This document shows positions 8,993 through 17,095 of a DNA stretch of 64,000 nucleotides, piece after piece. The first letter of the stretch is position 1. Each line of letters starts with the position of its first letter. The notes under the pieces are model-generated. The model saw nothing but the letters and a program-made list of their open reading frames with translations, ran no database searches and was not told where the DNA came from. This DNA is from Treponema pallidum subsp. pallidum str. Nichols (lineage in GTDB: Bacteria > Spirochaetota > Spirochaetia > Treponematales > Treponemataceae). A program made the position numbers and the translations under genes. The DNA is taken from the NCBI RefSeq assembly GCF_000410535.2, contig NC_021490.2:62001-126000 (forward strand). The letters are read 5' to 3'.

Positions 8993-9274
8993 AATAACTC
9001 CTATGGACGGCTCACCTTATCAGGCTGCACTAGACTCACCCGACAAGGAGGAGTAGCGTGCGCAGAACGCGCGGCGAGACGCCAGCGTAGCGTAAATCTG
9101 TGTGCCGCATCAAGTCTTTTGTCCTTTTATCCGATGCTGCCGACGGCGCAGCGTCGTCTGAGGGGGTACATTCGTGCGTGTGCTCCTTACGGCAGACGAG
9201 GTGAGGAACCTGTTCGCAGAAGGTGCGCTTTCCTGTGTGCCCGCGTCGGTCACGTATGTGTGGGGAGGTCTGTG

Positions 9275-9709
9275 GTGCAGAATTTTGTGTTTCAAGACAA
9301 TATTTATCACCTAGCACGTTCTATTGATGTCCTGTATGAGGGGCTTCAGCTTAACTTAGATGAGTGCCTTTATGCGGAGAAAGTTGTGTATGACGTGCGT
9401 TTTTTTGACCATGCGTTGCAAAAGTTGTGCGCGCATATCGATCGCCAGTCTCACTTCCCCGATTACTTACCAATTCTTCATTGCCTATTCTCCTGCGGTG
9501 CACGATTCTTGAACTTATTGAATTTTCTTATTCATCGTGCCTCTCCTGTGACTGCGCAGGTTGAGTTTACCCGGATGCTCCCGTTTATTGAGAAAAGACA
9601 CAGCGCATTGCATGAGAACCTCGCACGCTCCATTCAAGAGGTGGACACGAGCGCAGATGCGAGTCACGTGGTTTCTCAAGATGAGATAGATGAGTTGCTT
9701 GAGCATTAG
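9275..9709 (+). CDS. Hypothetical protein with a FliM-like C-terminal SQDEIDELL motif
   Basis: Function unknown. With the GTG start at 9275 (GGGGAGG 6 nt upstream) it has 144 residues; the frame extends upstream to a TTG at 9119 that has no ribosome-binding site. It is mostly alpha-helical, with a short hydrophobic stretch (LPILHCLFSCGARFLNLLNFL). The last residues, VVSQDEIDELLEH, closely match the N-terminal LSQDEIDALL peptide of the flagellar switch protein FliM, which binds phospho-CheY. A link to chemotaxis or flagella is an inference from that motif alone. It lies 55 nt before rsmD. Confidence 0.7.
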   Translation: MQNFVFQDNIYHLARSIDVLYEGLQLNLDECLYAEKVVYDVRFFDHALQKLCAHIDRQSHFPDYLPILHCLFSCGARFLNLLNFLIHRASPVTAQVEFTRMLPFIEKRHSALHENLARSIQEVDTSADASHVVSQDEIDELLEH

Positions 9710-9764
9710 GTAATCCGCTTGCTTGTTACAAGGCGCGACGTTTTGTGTACGGAGGTTGGCACGG

Positions 9765-10310
9765 GTGAGGATTACGGGGGGGATGCTAAAAAACCACGTA
9801 TTACGTTGTCCGGATGGTCCTATCCGTCCTGCAATGGATCGCATGCGTGAGTCGTTATTTGCGATTTTGGGTGATATGCGCGGCTGTTCCTTTTTGGATC
9901 TTTTCGCCGGATCGGGAGTGTGCGGCTTGGAGGCTTATTCACGCGGGGCGTATCCGGTAGTGTTTGTAGAGTGGAATGTGCGTTCTTTTTCTGTTTTGTT
10001 GCAGAACGTGCAAGTGGCGCTGTGTCGTTTGGAATGTAGATGTATGGCAGTGGAGCGGTATATTGCGCGTGCACGTACGCTGTTTCATTTTGTTTATCTT
10101 GATCCACCTTTTCCCTATCGCTTTCACGCTGAGCTGTTGCAGCGGCTTTCTCGTGCGTCATTGTGTAGAGAAGGAAGCGTGGTGATGGTGCACCGACCAA
10201 GAGAGAAAAAACTTGCGGATAAAATCGATTCACTTGTGCGGACCGATCAGCGTGTGTACGGGCGCTCGGTAGTTGATTTTTACCGCAGGGATAAAGCCGG
10301 TCTTGCGTAG
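9765..10310 (+). CDS. rsmD: 16S rRNA (guanine966-N2)-methyltransferase RsmD
   Basis: SAM-dependent methylase (181 aa) that acts on 16S rRNA during 30S assembly. Family signatures in order: VRITGGMLKN at the N terminus, RPAMDRMRESLFAIL, motif I FLDLFAGSGVCGLEAYSRGA, an acidic VFVEWN end of strand 2, and the catalytic YLDPPFPY. The GTG start at 9765 has GGAGG 9 nt upstream; an open frame reaches back to 9723 but RITGG is the usual beginning. A G7 run (9775-9781) lies in the coding sequence. Confidence 0.88.
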   Translation: MRITGGMLKNHVLRCPDGPIRPAMDRMRESLFAILGDMRGCSFLDLFAGSGVCGLEAYSRGAYPVVFVEWNVRSFSVLLQNVQVALCRLECRCMAVERYIARARTLFHFVYLDPPFPYRFHAELLQRLSRASLCREGSVVMVHRPREKKLADKIDSLVRTDQRVYGRSVVDFYRRDKAGLA

Positions 10311-10354
10311 AACTGAAACCCGTTGTAGGATCTTGCTGTTTTTTGTGCGAGGGG

Positions 10355-10669
10355 ATGCAGAGGGTGCTTGAGAGCGACACGCCGTACTTCGTTAAAGGTA
10401 TACAGCGCCCTGTTTCCACTCTCTCCGATCGCGACCGGGCGCTGCTAAACAGGCGGGGCAATGCATACCTGAATGAGGGGAAGCTGCAGGAAGCGGCACG
10501 CGTTTTCATTACCACTGGTTACCACGATGGATTGACCAGGATTGGCGATGTGTATATGCGCAAGGCGGACGTGTTGACCGCACTGCGGTTTTATTATTTT
10601 GCTCGCAATGAGCAGAAAATGAGGCCCATCGTTTCAGCGCTCTCAGTGTTGATTCGATGTCTTATATAA
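10355..10669 (+). CDS. Small TPR-like hypothetical protein
   Basis: About 104 residues. The middle (ALLNRRGNAYLNEGKLQEAARVF then GLTRIGDVYMRKADVLTALRFYYFA, cut here for length) reads as one to two degenerate tetratricopeptide helices, with the G-x-Y-x-x-x-G spacing. No catalytic motif. The start is uncertain: TTG 10343, ATG 10355, or GTG 10364 (9 nt after GAGGGG). The 3' end overlaps the next TPR gene by 13 nt, so the two are probably linked in expression and perhaps function. Confidence 0.6.
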   Translation: MQRVLESDTPYFVKGIQRPVSTLSDRDRALLNRRGNAYLNEGKLQEAARVFITTGYHDGLTRIGDVYMRKADVLTALRFYYFARNEQKMRPIVSALSVLIRCLI

Positions 10670-11838
10670 TTTTGACGCCGGGGGGGGGTATGGGGCTTAT
10701 GGGGTGCGAGTGTAGTGTTCCGCCTTTTGAAACGGTTGAAACGGGCAAACGGTCAGTGGATGCGGACAGGATTATGCGTCTGTCCCGGGATGGCTACGCG
10801 TTCTTAAAGGTCAATGACCTTGAGAGGGCAGAGAGCGAGTTCGGTAAAATTCTCCAAATTGAAGCGGATAACAACTATGCCCTCGTGGGGCTCGGGGATG
10901 CGGCGCGCAAGAGACGCGCGTACCAAGAGGCATCTGACTATTACACGAGGTGCTTACAGCATTACCCTCGCAACAGCTATGCGCTCTTTGGTCTTGCGGA
11001 CTGTTATAAAAACATGCGTCGGTACGTGAAGGCAGTGGAAGTGTGGCAGCAGTACCTGGAGCAGGATAGCCACAACATTGCGGTGCTTACGCGCATGGCC
11101 GATGCTTACCGTAAAATACATGATTTTCAAAACTCGAGAAACCTTTACTCCCAGGTTATCGCCCTGGATGAACATAATTCCTACGCGCTAATTGGGCTTG
11201 CTCACTTGCACTACGACTTCAAGAAGTACCGTGAAGCACTCATCTACTGGAAAAAGCTCCTGGAGTGTGCAGAACACAGTGTGGATATCCGTGTACTCAC
11301 CTCTATCGGGAATTGTTATCGTAAAATGAAACTCTTTAGTCAGGGATTGCCCTATTTTCAGGAAGCGCTGAAGCGTGACCCAGGTAATTTTTATGGATTT
11401 TTTGGGATGGCTGACTGCTACCGCGGCATGAACATGCAGGAGCGTTCCATCCAGTACTGGGAGAAGATTCTGGAGAAGGACACGCAGAATCGTGTCATCC
11501 TCACCCGTATTGCCGACGCATATCGGCACATTGGGGAATACGAAAAGGCCCATCAAACGTATAAAAGGGCGTTGGATATCGATTACGATGCCTATGCCAC
11601 GCTCGGGCTCGCAGTCCTTTGTAAACTCCAGGGGAGATACGAAGAGGCGGTTGTGAGTCTTGATCGACTCGTGCAGCTTGATCGGAAAAACTATCGCGTA
11701 TATGTGGAGCTTGCAGACTGCTACCGCAAGCTCGGGCAGAAGCAAAAGGCGCTTGAGACACTTCGTCCCTTTCAGCAGTTTGGGGTTAAGAACCGTGTTG
11801 TTTCTGAGCTTATGAGTGAGTTGGAGGGTGCATCGTAG
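10657..11838 (+). CDS. Tetratricopeptide-repeat protein with a G9 tract at its start
   Basis: 393 residues made almost wholly of tandem TPR units from about residue 40, many with the pattern YALxGLADxYRKxxxYxxAxxxW and an unusually regular NNYALVGLG / NSYALFGLAD / NSYALIGLAH series. TPR arrays are protein-binding scaffolds; the partner is unknown. There is no clear signal peptide. The start is uncertain: ATG 10657 puts a G9 run (10680-10688) in frame as Gly codons, while ATG 10690 follows it directly. A TATAAT hexamer lies at 10665-10670. Change in tract length would either frameshift the long form or alter the leader of the short one. Confidence 0.8.
   Translation: MSYIILTPGGGMGLMGCECSVPPFETVETGKRSVDADRIMRLSRDGYAFLKVNDLERAESEFGKILQIEADNNYALVGLGDAARKRRAYQEASDYYTRCLQHYPRNSYALFGLADCYKNMRRYVKAVEVWQQYLEQDSHNIAVLTRMADAYRKIHDFQNSRNLYSQVIALDEHNSYALIGLAHLHYDFKKYREALIYWKKLLECAEHSVDIRVLTSIGNCYRKMKLFSQGLPYFQEALKRDPGNFYGFFGMADCYRGMNMQERSIQYWEKILEKDTQNRVILTRIADAYRHIGEYEKAHQTYKRALDIDYDAYATLGLAVLCKLQGRYEEAVVSLDRLVQLDRKNYRVYVELADCYRKLGQKQKALETLRPFQQFGVKNRVVSELMSELEGAS
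10665..10670 (+). promoter_or_regulatory. Possible -10 element before the G9 tract
   Basis: A perfect TATAAT ends 9 nt before the G9 tract, so a transcript would start about at the tract. No good -35 lies at 16-18 nt. If used, the G run becomes the leader of ATG 10690. Confidence 0.35.
10680..10688 (+). repeat. Poly-G tract (G9)
   Basis: Nine G directly before ATG 10690 and inside the longer TPR reading frame. Runs of this length are slippage-prone, and in Treponema pallidum G tracts near gene starts are known to vary in length. Confidence 0.8.
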
Positions 11839-12018
11839 TTTCCCCCCTTTTTCTTCCTGGTAAGCTTGGGTATGGGTGGCGTTTGCCAAGTGTGAACGGC
11901 TCGTTGCGCAGGTGTGGCTGCGCGATGCCTGTCGATTCGGCGCTTTTTGTGTGGTGGTCGGGGTCCTCCTCTTCGTCGGAGGTGGTGCAGGACTTTGCGA
12001 CGAGGGGGTGGAGCGTAT

Positions 12019-13041
12019 ATGGAGTGGTGCTGCGCCCTTTCGGGGCTTTTGCCAGAAGAAATCCAGAAGGTGTGTGCGTTTGCTGAGCGCTTTCGTGGGG
12101 TGCAGGTGTTCAGATGGATTGCCGCAGGGTGCACTGACTTCCATGCGATGAGTGATCTCTCTTCTGAGACGCGTGCACGCCTGGCGAGGGCGTGCGTCAT
12201 CTCGGACACTCGTGTCTATACCACGCTGCGTGATGTGGATGGTACGCTCAAGCTGGGTATTGAACTGAAAGATAAACGGCGCGTAGAGGCAGTCTTACTC
12301 GTCGATCAAGTCTCGCGTAAGACTGCTTGTCTATCCTGTCAAGTCGGCTGCCCTATGGCGTGCGCGTTTTGTCAAACAGGCCAGTTGGGTTTCGCGCGAA
12401 ACCTTTCTGCCTCAGAGATCGTCGAGCAGTTCCTTCATCTGGAACGATGTGTCGGTACATTGGATAATGTTGTGTTTATGGGAATGGGTGAGCCCATGCT
12501 CAATCTGGATGCGGTGTGTAGAGCTATTGAGATACTGTCTCATCCACAGGGTCGTGACCTATCTGAAAAACGTATTACTATTTCTACGTCTGGACATTGC
12601 CGTGGTATTTATTCGCTTGCTGACCGCGCACTGCAGGTTCGCTTGGCGGTGTCTTTAACCACCGCGAATGCACCGTTGCGCGCACGCCTCATGCCACGTG
12701 CTGCGCACGACAGTTTAGCAAAACTGAAAAGCGCTATTCGCTATTTTAACGAGAAGAGTGGAAAGCGTGTGACACTCGAGCTCGCCCTCATGCGGGGAGT
12801 GAATACTTCTGAACGGCATGCGCAAGAAGTTATCGATTTTGCACATGGGCTTAACGTGCACGTGAACTTAATTCCCTGGAATCCGGTAGCATCAATCCAC
12901 TTTGAAACACCTCGGGAAGTGGAGGTTGCGCATTTTGAGGCGCTTCTCATGCGCGCCCGCATCCCCGTGACACGCCGCTATCAGCGTGGGAATGGCATTG
13001 GAGGCGCATGCGGACAACTAGGTAAAACAGCCGGCGTGTAA
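12019..13041 (+). CDS. rlmN: Radical-SAM dual-specificity RNA methyltransferase RlmN
   Basis: Methylates C2 of adenine 2503 in 23S rRNA and A37 in tRNAs in the well-studied homologues. 340 residues. The radical-SAM cluster motif is C111-x3-C115-x2-C118 within GCPMACAFCQTG; it is preceded by SRKTACLSCQ. FMGMGEPMLN is the SAM-binding GE motif, and Cys331 in IGGACGQL is the conserved C-terminal cysteine that carries the methyl intermediate. The start at 12019 follows GGAG at 5 nt and begins MEWCCALSGLLPEEIQ. The 180-nt gap after the TPR gene is otherwise featureless. Confidence 0.93.
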   Translation: MEWCCALSGLLPEEIQKVCAFAERFRGVQVFRWIAAGCTDFHAMSDLSSETRARLARACVISDTRVYTTLRDVDGTLKLGIELKDKRRVEAVLLVDQVSRKTACLSCQVGCPMACAFCQTGQLGFARNLSASEIVEQFLHLERCVGTLDNVVFMGMGEPMLNLDAVCRAIEILSHPQGRDLSEKRITISTSGHCRGIYSLADRALQVRLAVSLTTANAPLRARLMPRAAHDSLAKLKSAIRYFNEKSGKRVTLELALMRGVNTSERHAQEVIDFAHGLNVHVNLIPWNPVASIHFETPREVEVAHFEALLMRARIPVTRRYQRGNGIGGACGQLGKTAGV

Positions 13042-13096
13042 CTCTTTCGCTCCGTTTGTAGATGTTTGTACGTGTGGCCATGCTCGTTCCTGTTTT

Positions 13097-13480
13097 TCAG
13101 GAAAGTTTCTTTGAGGCAGCCAGCGCTTTTGCCTTGCTCGAGTAGAGCTGTACGCAGTCCCAGGGTAACCAACCTCTTTCTACGTTCACCCACAGCGCTG
13201 ACTCTTTATCCTTTGAAAGCAAATCAATGCCGAGCACTGGAAATATGTCTTTGCGCCGTGCGTACGCAATGACGATCCCCGTGACACCTGGTTTGTCACG
13301 AAGCAAAACATAAGCCTTGGTGATTACTGCGAAGCGACGCGCTTCTCCAATTGGAGAGCTCGAGGGGAACCGTACATCTTCCAGTGAATTTTTCCGCACA
13401 CAGGCGGAAGTGCTGCTGAGTACGAGCAGTACCAACGCCCATGTGCGGCGCTGCAGCACGGGGATACCGCGTACCTTCAT
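13097..13480 (-). CDS. Putative lipoprotein with an SH3-like domain
   Basis: 127 residues. The N terminus is a lipoprotein signal: basic MKVRGIPVLQRR, a hydrophobic core ALVLLVLSSTS, then a spirochaetal-type lipobox ending in Cys at about residue 27. The mature part (KAYVLLRDKPGVTG...IDLLSKDKESALWVNVERGWLPWD) resembles a bacterial SH3 domain, often involved in wall or periplasmic binding. Its ATG overlaps the stop of the upstream membrane-protein gene as ATGA and it lacks its own good ribosome-binding site, so translation is probably coupled. Last gene of the clpB set. Confidence 0.7.
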   Translation of the reverse strand: MKVRGIPVLQRRTWALVLLVLSSTSACVRKNSLEDVRFPSSSPIGEARRFAVITKAYVLLRDKPGVTGIVIAYARRKDIFPVLGIDLLSKDKESALWVNVERGWLPWDCVQLYSSKAKALAASKKLS

Positions 13481-13863
13481 AGAAAAAGCGTCGGCGCAAA
13501 CAGAAGGTGTAGAATGCTCGCTGCGAGAGAAAACAATCCCAAGGGTTTGGCATACTGCACCAGCGTGCGCGGAATAGGTGACGGCTTGGAAAGGGCCACA
13601 CAATACCGATGTAGAAAAAGAGCACATCCTGTACCGCCGGCAAGGGTGGGTATGAGATCCCCAAGCACGGGAAGTTGGGCACCGATAGGATTAACGCACT
13701 TGCACACTGCGGCAATTCCCGAGAGAAGCGCCAGCACTAGAGAGAAAGTCGCGTCATACAGAAAGGGACAGTCGTGCGCACTCTCCTCTTGGGAGTCGAG
13801 CACCGTGAGGATAAAGCCTATCGCAGCGTTGGTCGCCACAGATAAAAAGTAAAACGGTAACAT
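13477..13863 (-). CDS. Small four-helix membrane protein
   Basis: 128 residues with four hydrophobic segments at about 3-22, 40-60, 67-90 and 108-127, and few charged residues. No family recognised. AGAGGAG lies about 6 nt before the ATG, a strong site. It starts 50 nt after clpB and overlaps the SH3 lipoprotein by 4 nt, so the pair probably acts together at the inner membrane/periplasm. No link to ClpB function can be shown from sequence. Confidence 0.7.
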   Translation of the reverse strand: MLPFYFLSVATNAAIGFILTVLDSQEESAHDCPFLYDATFSLVLALLSGIAAVCKCVNPIGAQLPVLGDLIPTLAGGTGCALFLHRYCVALSKPSPIPRTLVQYAKPLGLFSLAASILHLLFAPTLFL

Positions 13864-13913
13864 GATGGTCTCCTCTTACATGTGGCATGACATTGCCATA
13901 TTTGAATATGCAC

Positions 13914-16550
13914 TCAGGATGTTTGTTCAGTGAAACACAGAGCATCTTTACACATATCCACCACGATAGTTGAGCCGCCTCTGAATCGGCCACTGAGAAT
14001 CTCACGCGCTAGGGCATTTTCCAATTCCGTTTGGATTGCACGCTTCAGTGGTCGTGCTCCGAAAGTGTCGTCGTATCCGCGCTCCGCAAGATAGGCTTTC
14101 GCCGCGTCACGCACACGAAGTTTTATATGTCGACTTTCCAAACGCTCCACTACCATCTGCAGTTGGATGTCTGTGATGAGGCGAATATGTTTCCGTGTGA
14201 GACGCTTAAAAATTAACACTTCGTCAATCCGGTTTAAGAATTCTGGGCGAAAGTATGTGTGCAGTAATCCCCGTATCTGCTCTGGTAGAGTTTGTTCTTC
14301 TGTAGATTGTGTCTCGGGTACAGGCAAGTCCGACGTGTGTGTGCGCGACTCGCGTGCAGAAAGAATATGCTCTGATCCGATATTGCTGGTCATGATGATG
14401 ATCGTGTTGCGGAAATCCACCACCCTTCCTTGGCCGTCAGTCAAGCGCCCATCGTCGAGTATTTGCAGGAATATATTAAACACATCCTGGTGCGCTTTCT
14501 CTACTTCATCAAAAAGAAGTACGCTGTAGGGTCTACGTCGTACCGCTTCTGTCAATTGTCCCCCCTCGTCATAGCCCACATACCCCGGGGGCGCGCCAAT
14601 GAGTCGGCTGATCGCGTGTTTTTCCATGTATTCACTCATATCGATACGCGTCAGTGCACGCTCATCGTTGAAAAGAAAATCAGCTAACGTACGTGCAAGT
14701 TCTGTCTTTCCTACCCCCGTGGGACCGACACATAAGAAACTGCCAAGAGGACGGCGCGTATCAGAAAGTCCTGCCTTATTACGACGAATCGCGTCGGAAA
14801 TTACCCGCACTGCTTCGTCCTGCCCTACCACACGTTGCATGAGTACTGACTCAAGCTGCAGATATTTCTGTTGCTCGCTTGCCATCATTTTGGATACCGG
14901 AATTCCGGTCCACATAGAAATAATTTTCGCAATGTCCTCTTCACACACTTCCTCGCGCAAGAGCTGTCCTTCTAGACCGGATTTTTTCTCTACTTCTGCA
15001 GTAAGAAGCATGATTTTTTTTTCAAGTTCTGGAATTTTGCCATACCGAAGTTCTGCAGCCTTGTTCAGGTCCCCTTCACGTGAAAACATGGTTTCCTCAA
15101 TGCGGAGACGCTCAAGCTCCTCTTTGTAGCGGCGTGACTCTTCTATCCTCCCTTTCTCATTTTGCCATTGGACCTGCATTGCAGCACGGCGCTCTAGGAA
15201 GCCTGCGAGCTCTTTTTCTAACTTTTCCAAACGTTCCTTTGAAGCCGGATCACTTTCTTTAAGGAGAGAGGCCTTTTCGATATTCAGCTGTAATATCTTG
15301 CGCTCCACCTGGTCTAGCTCAACAGGCTGACTTTCAATTTCCATTTTCAGGCGGCTTGCTGCTTCATCCACCAGATCAATCGCCTTATCTGGTAAAAAGC
15401 GGTTGGTGATGTAACGGTCAGACAAAACGGTTGCTGCAACAAGCGCTTCATCTTTGATACGTACCCCGTGATGCACTTCGTACTTTTCTTGCAAACCGCG
15501 CAGGATAGCAATGGTGTCCTCCACCGTAGGCTGTACGCAGTACACTTGCTGAAAGCGGCGTTCGAGCGCTGCGTCCTTTTCGATATATTTGCGATATTCG
15601 TTGAGCGTGGTTGCGCCGATTGAACGCAATTCACCGCGCGCAAGCGCAGGTTTCAGAAGGTTCGACGCATCCATAGATCCCTCACTTGCGCCGGCGCCTA
15701 CGAGCGTGTGTAGTTCATCAATGAATAAAATAACGCCACCGTCGCTTTTCTGTACCGCTTCAATTACCGCTTTTAGTCGTTCTTCAAATTCCCCGCGGAA
15801 CTTTGCACCGGCAACCAATGCGCCGAGGTCAAGGGAAAGCAAACGCTTTCCCTTGAGGCTTTCTGGTACGTCTCCTGAAACGATACGGCGTGCAAGTCCC
15901 TCGACAATAGCGGTTTTCCCTACGCCGGGTTCTCCAATAAGCACTGGGTTATTTTTTGTACGACGTGAGAGTACCTGCATAACGCGCCGGATCTCTTCAT
16001 CACGTCCAATAACCGGATCTATTTTTTCTTCTCGGGCGAGGGTAGTAAGATCTCGGCAGTATTTCTCCAAGCACTGGAATGTTGATTCTGGATCCTGGCT
16101 CGTAACGCGCTTGCTGCCGCGTATATCTTTGAGGGCGGCACTGATAGTTTTACTGGTAATGCCCTGACTGTGAAGGAGACGTGCAGTGTTGCTATCTGTC
16201 TCACTTATGGCAAGCAGGAGATGTTCGCAGGAGACATATTCATCTTGGTTCTTGAGCGCGAGGCGTTCTGCACGTGCACAGGCTTTGCTCAGCGTTGGTG
16301 CACAGCGCGTTTGGGCGGCAGGACCGGTAACACGTGGTTTGCGGCGCAGGCATTGGAGTAATTCATCGTACAGGAAGTCCGGTTTTGCCCCAATTTTTTC
16401 AATGAGCGGAGAGATAATCCCGTCTTTCTGGGAAAGTAGGGCGTGGAGTAGATGTTCCTCCTCAACTTGACCGTGGTTCTCCGCTTCTGCCAGAGATATG
16501 GCGTCATTGAGCGCTTCGCTTGCTTTGACTGTGTACCTGTCTGTGTTCAT
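13914..16550 (-). CDS. clpB: ATP-dependent disaggregase ClpB
   Basis: Hexameric chaperone (878 aa) that resolubilises aggregated proteins with DnaK. The N-domain starts [18 protein letters not shown]. First AAA+ module: Walker A GEPGVGKT (207-214) and Walker [17 protein letters not shown] coiled-coil M-domain (about 400-530) marks ClpB as opposed to ClpA or ClpC. Second module: Walker [22 protein letters not shown] pore segment, and the C-terminal [10 protein letters not shown] sensor. No Shine-Dalgarno sequence precedes the ATG; TATAAT ends 6 nt before it. I see no CIRCE element. Confidence 0.96.
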   Translation of the reverse strand: MNTDRYTVKASEALNDAISLAEAENHGQVEEEHLLHALLSQKDGIISPLIEKIGAKPDFLYDELLQCLRRKPRVTGPAAQTRCAPTLSKACARAERLALKNQDEYVSCEHLLLAISETDSNTARLLHSQGITSKTISAALKDIRGSKRVTSQDPESTFQCLEKYCRDLTTLAREEKIDPVIGRDEEIRRVMQVLSRRTKNNPVLIGEPGVGKTAIVEGLARRIVSGDVPESLKGKRLLSLDLGALVAGAKFRGEFEERLKAVIEAVQKSDGGVILFIDELHTLVGAGASEGSMDASNLLKPALARGELRSIGATTLNEYRKYIEKDAALERRFQQVYCVQPTVEDTIAILRGLQEKYEVHHGVRIKDEALVAATVLSDRYITNRFLPDKAIDLVDEAASRLKMEIESQPVELDQVERKILQLNIEKASLLKESDPASKERLEKLEKELAGFLERRAAMQVQWQNEKGRIEESRRYKEELERLRIEETMFSREGDLNKAAELRYGKIPELEKKIMLLTAEVEKKSGLEGQLLREEVCEEDIAKIISMWTGIPVSKMMASEQQKYLQLESVLMQRVVGQDEAVRVISDAIRRNKAGLSDTRRPLGSFLCVGPTGVGKTELARTLADFLFNDERALTRIDMSEYMEKHAISRLIGAPPGYVGYDEGGQLTEAVRRRPYSVLLFDEVEKAHQDVFNIFLQILDDGRLTDGQGRVVDFRNTIIIMTSNIGSEHILSARESRTHTSDLPVPETQSTEEQTLPEQIRGLLHTYFRPEFLNRIDEVLIFKRLTRKHIRLITDIQLQMVVERLESRHIKLRVRDAAKAYLAERGYDDTFGARPLKRAIQTELENALAREILSGRFRGGSTIVVDMCKDALCFTEQTS

Positions 16551-16556
16551 GGCGTG

Positions 16557-16562
16557 ATTATA
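16557..16562 (-). promoter_or_regulatory. -10 element 6 nt before the clpB start codon
   Basis: Minus-strand TATAAT occupies 16557-16562 and the clpB ATG begins at 16550. Initiation at the usual distance would fall on the start codon. No convincing -35 is seen. Confidence 0.5.
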
Positions 16563-16753
16563 GGTCTTTTGAACGCTTTTTTCTCGTCATCGGTATGTTT
16601 TTTCTACCGCTTGCAGGGGACTTACGGGAGTAGTCGCGGTGGAGAACAGGGGTGTACATGGTATGCGGTGCGCTTTGGCAGGCCGCGGTAAGGCGTAGCC
16701 TTTTATATTTTCTTGTTTTGAAGTAGGCTCCTGCGAGTTGGGAGGTTGGGAAT

Positions 16754-17026
16754 ATGGAAAAAACGTTAACGCTTTTTGGGAGCAACCATTGTGGACAATG
16801 CGCTACGGCGCTTGAGTATTTGCGGAGCAATCACATTAACTTTGAGTACGTGGATATCACCGGCAGCGGGAAGAACCTCAAGCGTTTTTTAAAGATGCGT
16901 GATTCAATGCCACTCTTTGATGACGTGAAGAAGGAAGGGCGCATTGGTATCCCGTGTCTTTCGGTGAACGACGGAGAACAGGTCTTCCTTGGTGTGGAAG
17001 GTTTGGACCTCTCGGCGTTTCGCTAG
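16754..17026 (+). CDS. Glutaredoxin-like protein
   Basis: 90-residue thioredoxin-fold protein with the redox motif C-G-Q-C (residues 13-16, after LFGSNH). IPCLSVNDG carries the cis-proline region, preceded by the expected beta-alpha-beta order (NFEYVDITGS). Glutaredoxins reduce disulfides or mixed disulfides; the reductant here is unknown. GGGAGG lies 8 nt before the ATG. Divergent from clpB across a 203-nt gap. An alternative reading is an NrdH/ArsC-like redoxin. Confidence 0.8.
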   Translation: MEKTLTLFGSNHCGQCATALEYLRSNHINFEYVDITGSGKNLKRFLKMRDSMPLFDDVKKEGRIGIPCLSVNDGEQVFLGVEGLDLSAFR

Positions 17027-17048
17027 GGGTTAGTGGGCCGGTGTGTTC

Positions 17049-17072
17049 GGGGGCGTGATGTCGTCCCCCTCT
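17049..17072 (+). terminator. Stem-loop after the glutaredoxin gene
   Basis: GGGGGCG (17049-17055) pairs with CG-T-CCCCC (17062-17069, one bulge) and is followed by TCTTT. It lies between convergent genes, 23 nt after the glutaredoxin stop. Confidence 0.45.
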
Positions 17073-17095
17073 TTGCGCTCTTTTCGGGCGACCAG

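Noticed and set aside
9820-10515. 231-aa minus-strand frame opposite rsmD
   Set aside because: Antisense to the RsmD motifs. No ribosome-binding site or similarity.
11188-12144. 318-aa open frame on the minus strand opposite the TPR and rlmN genes
   Set aside because: It is antisense to clearly coding DNA, rich in His, Thr and Arg as expected from an opposite-strand shadow, and has no motif or ribosome-binding site.
15589-16167. 192-aa open frame opposite clpB
   Set aside because: Antisense shadow of the conserved ClpB coding region, with Ser/Arg-rich composition and no family resemblance.
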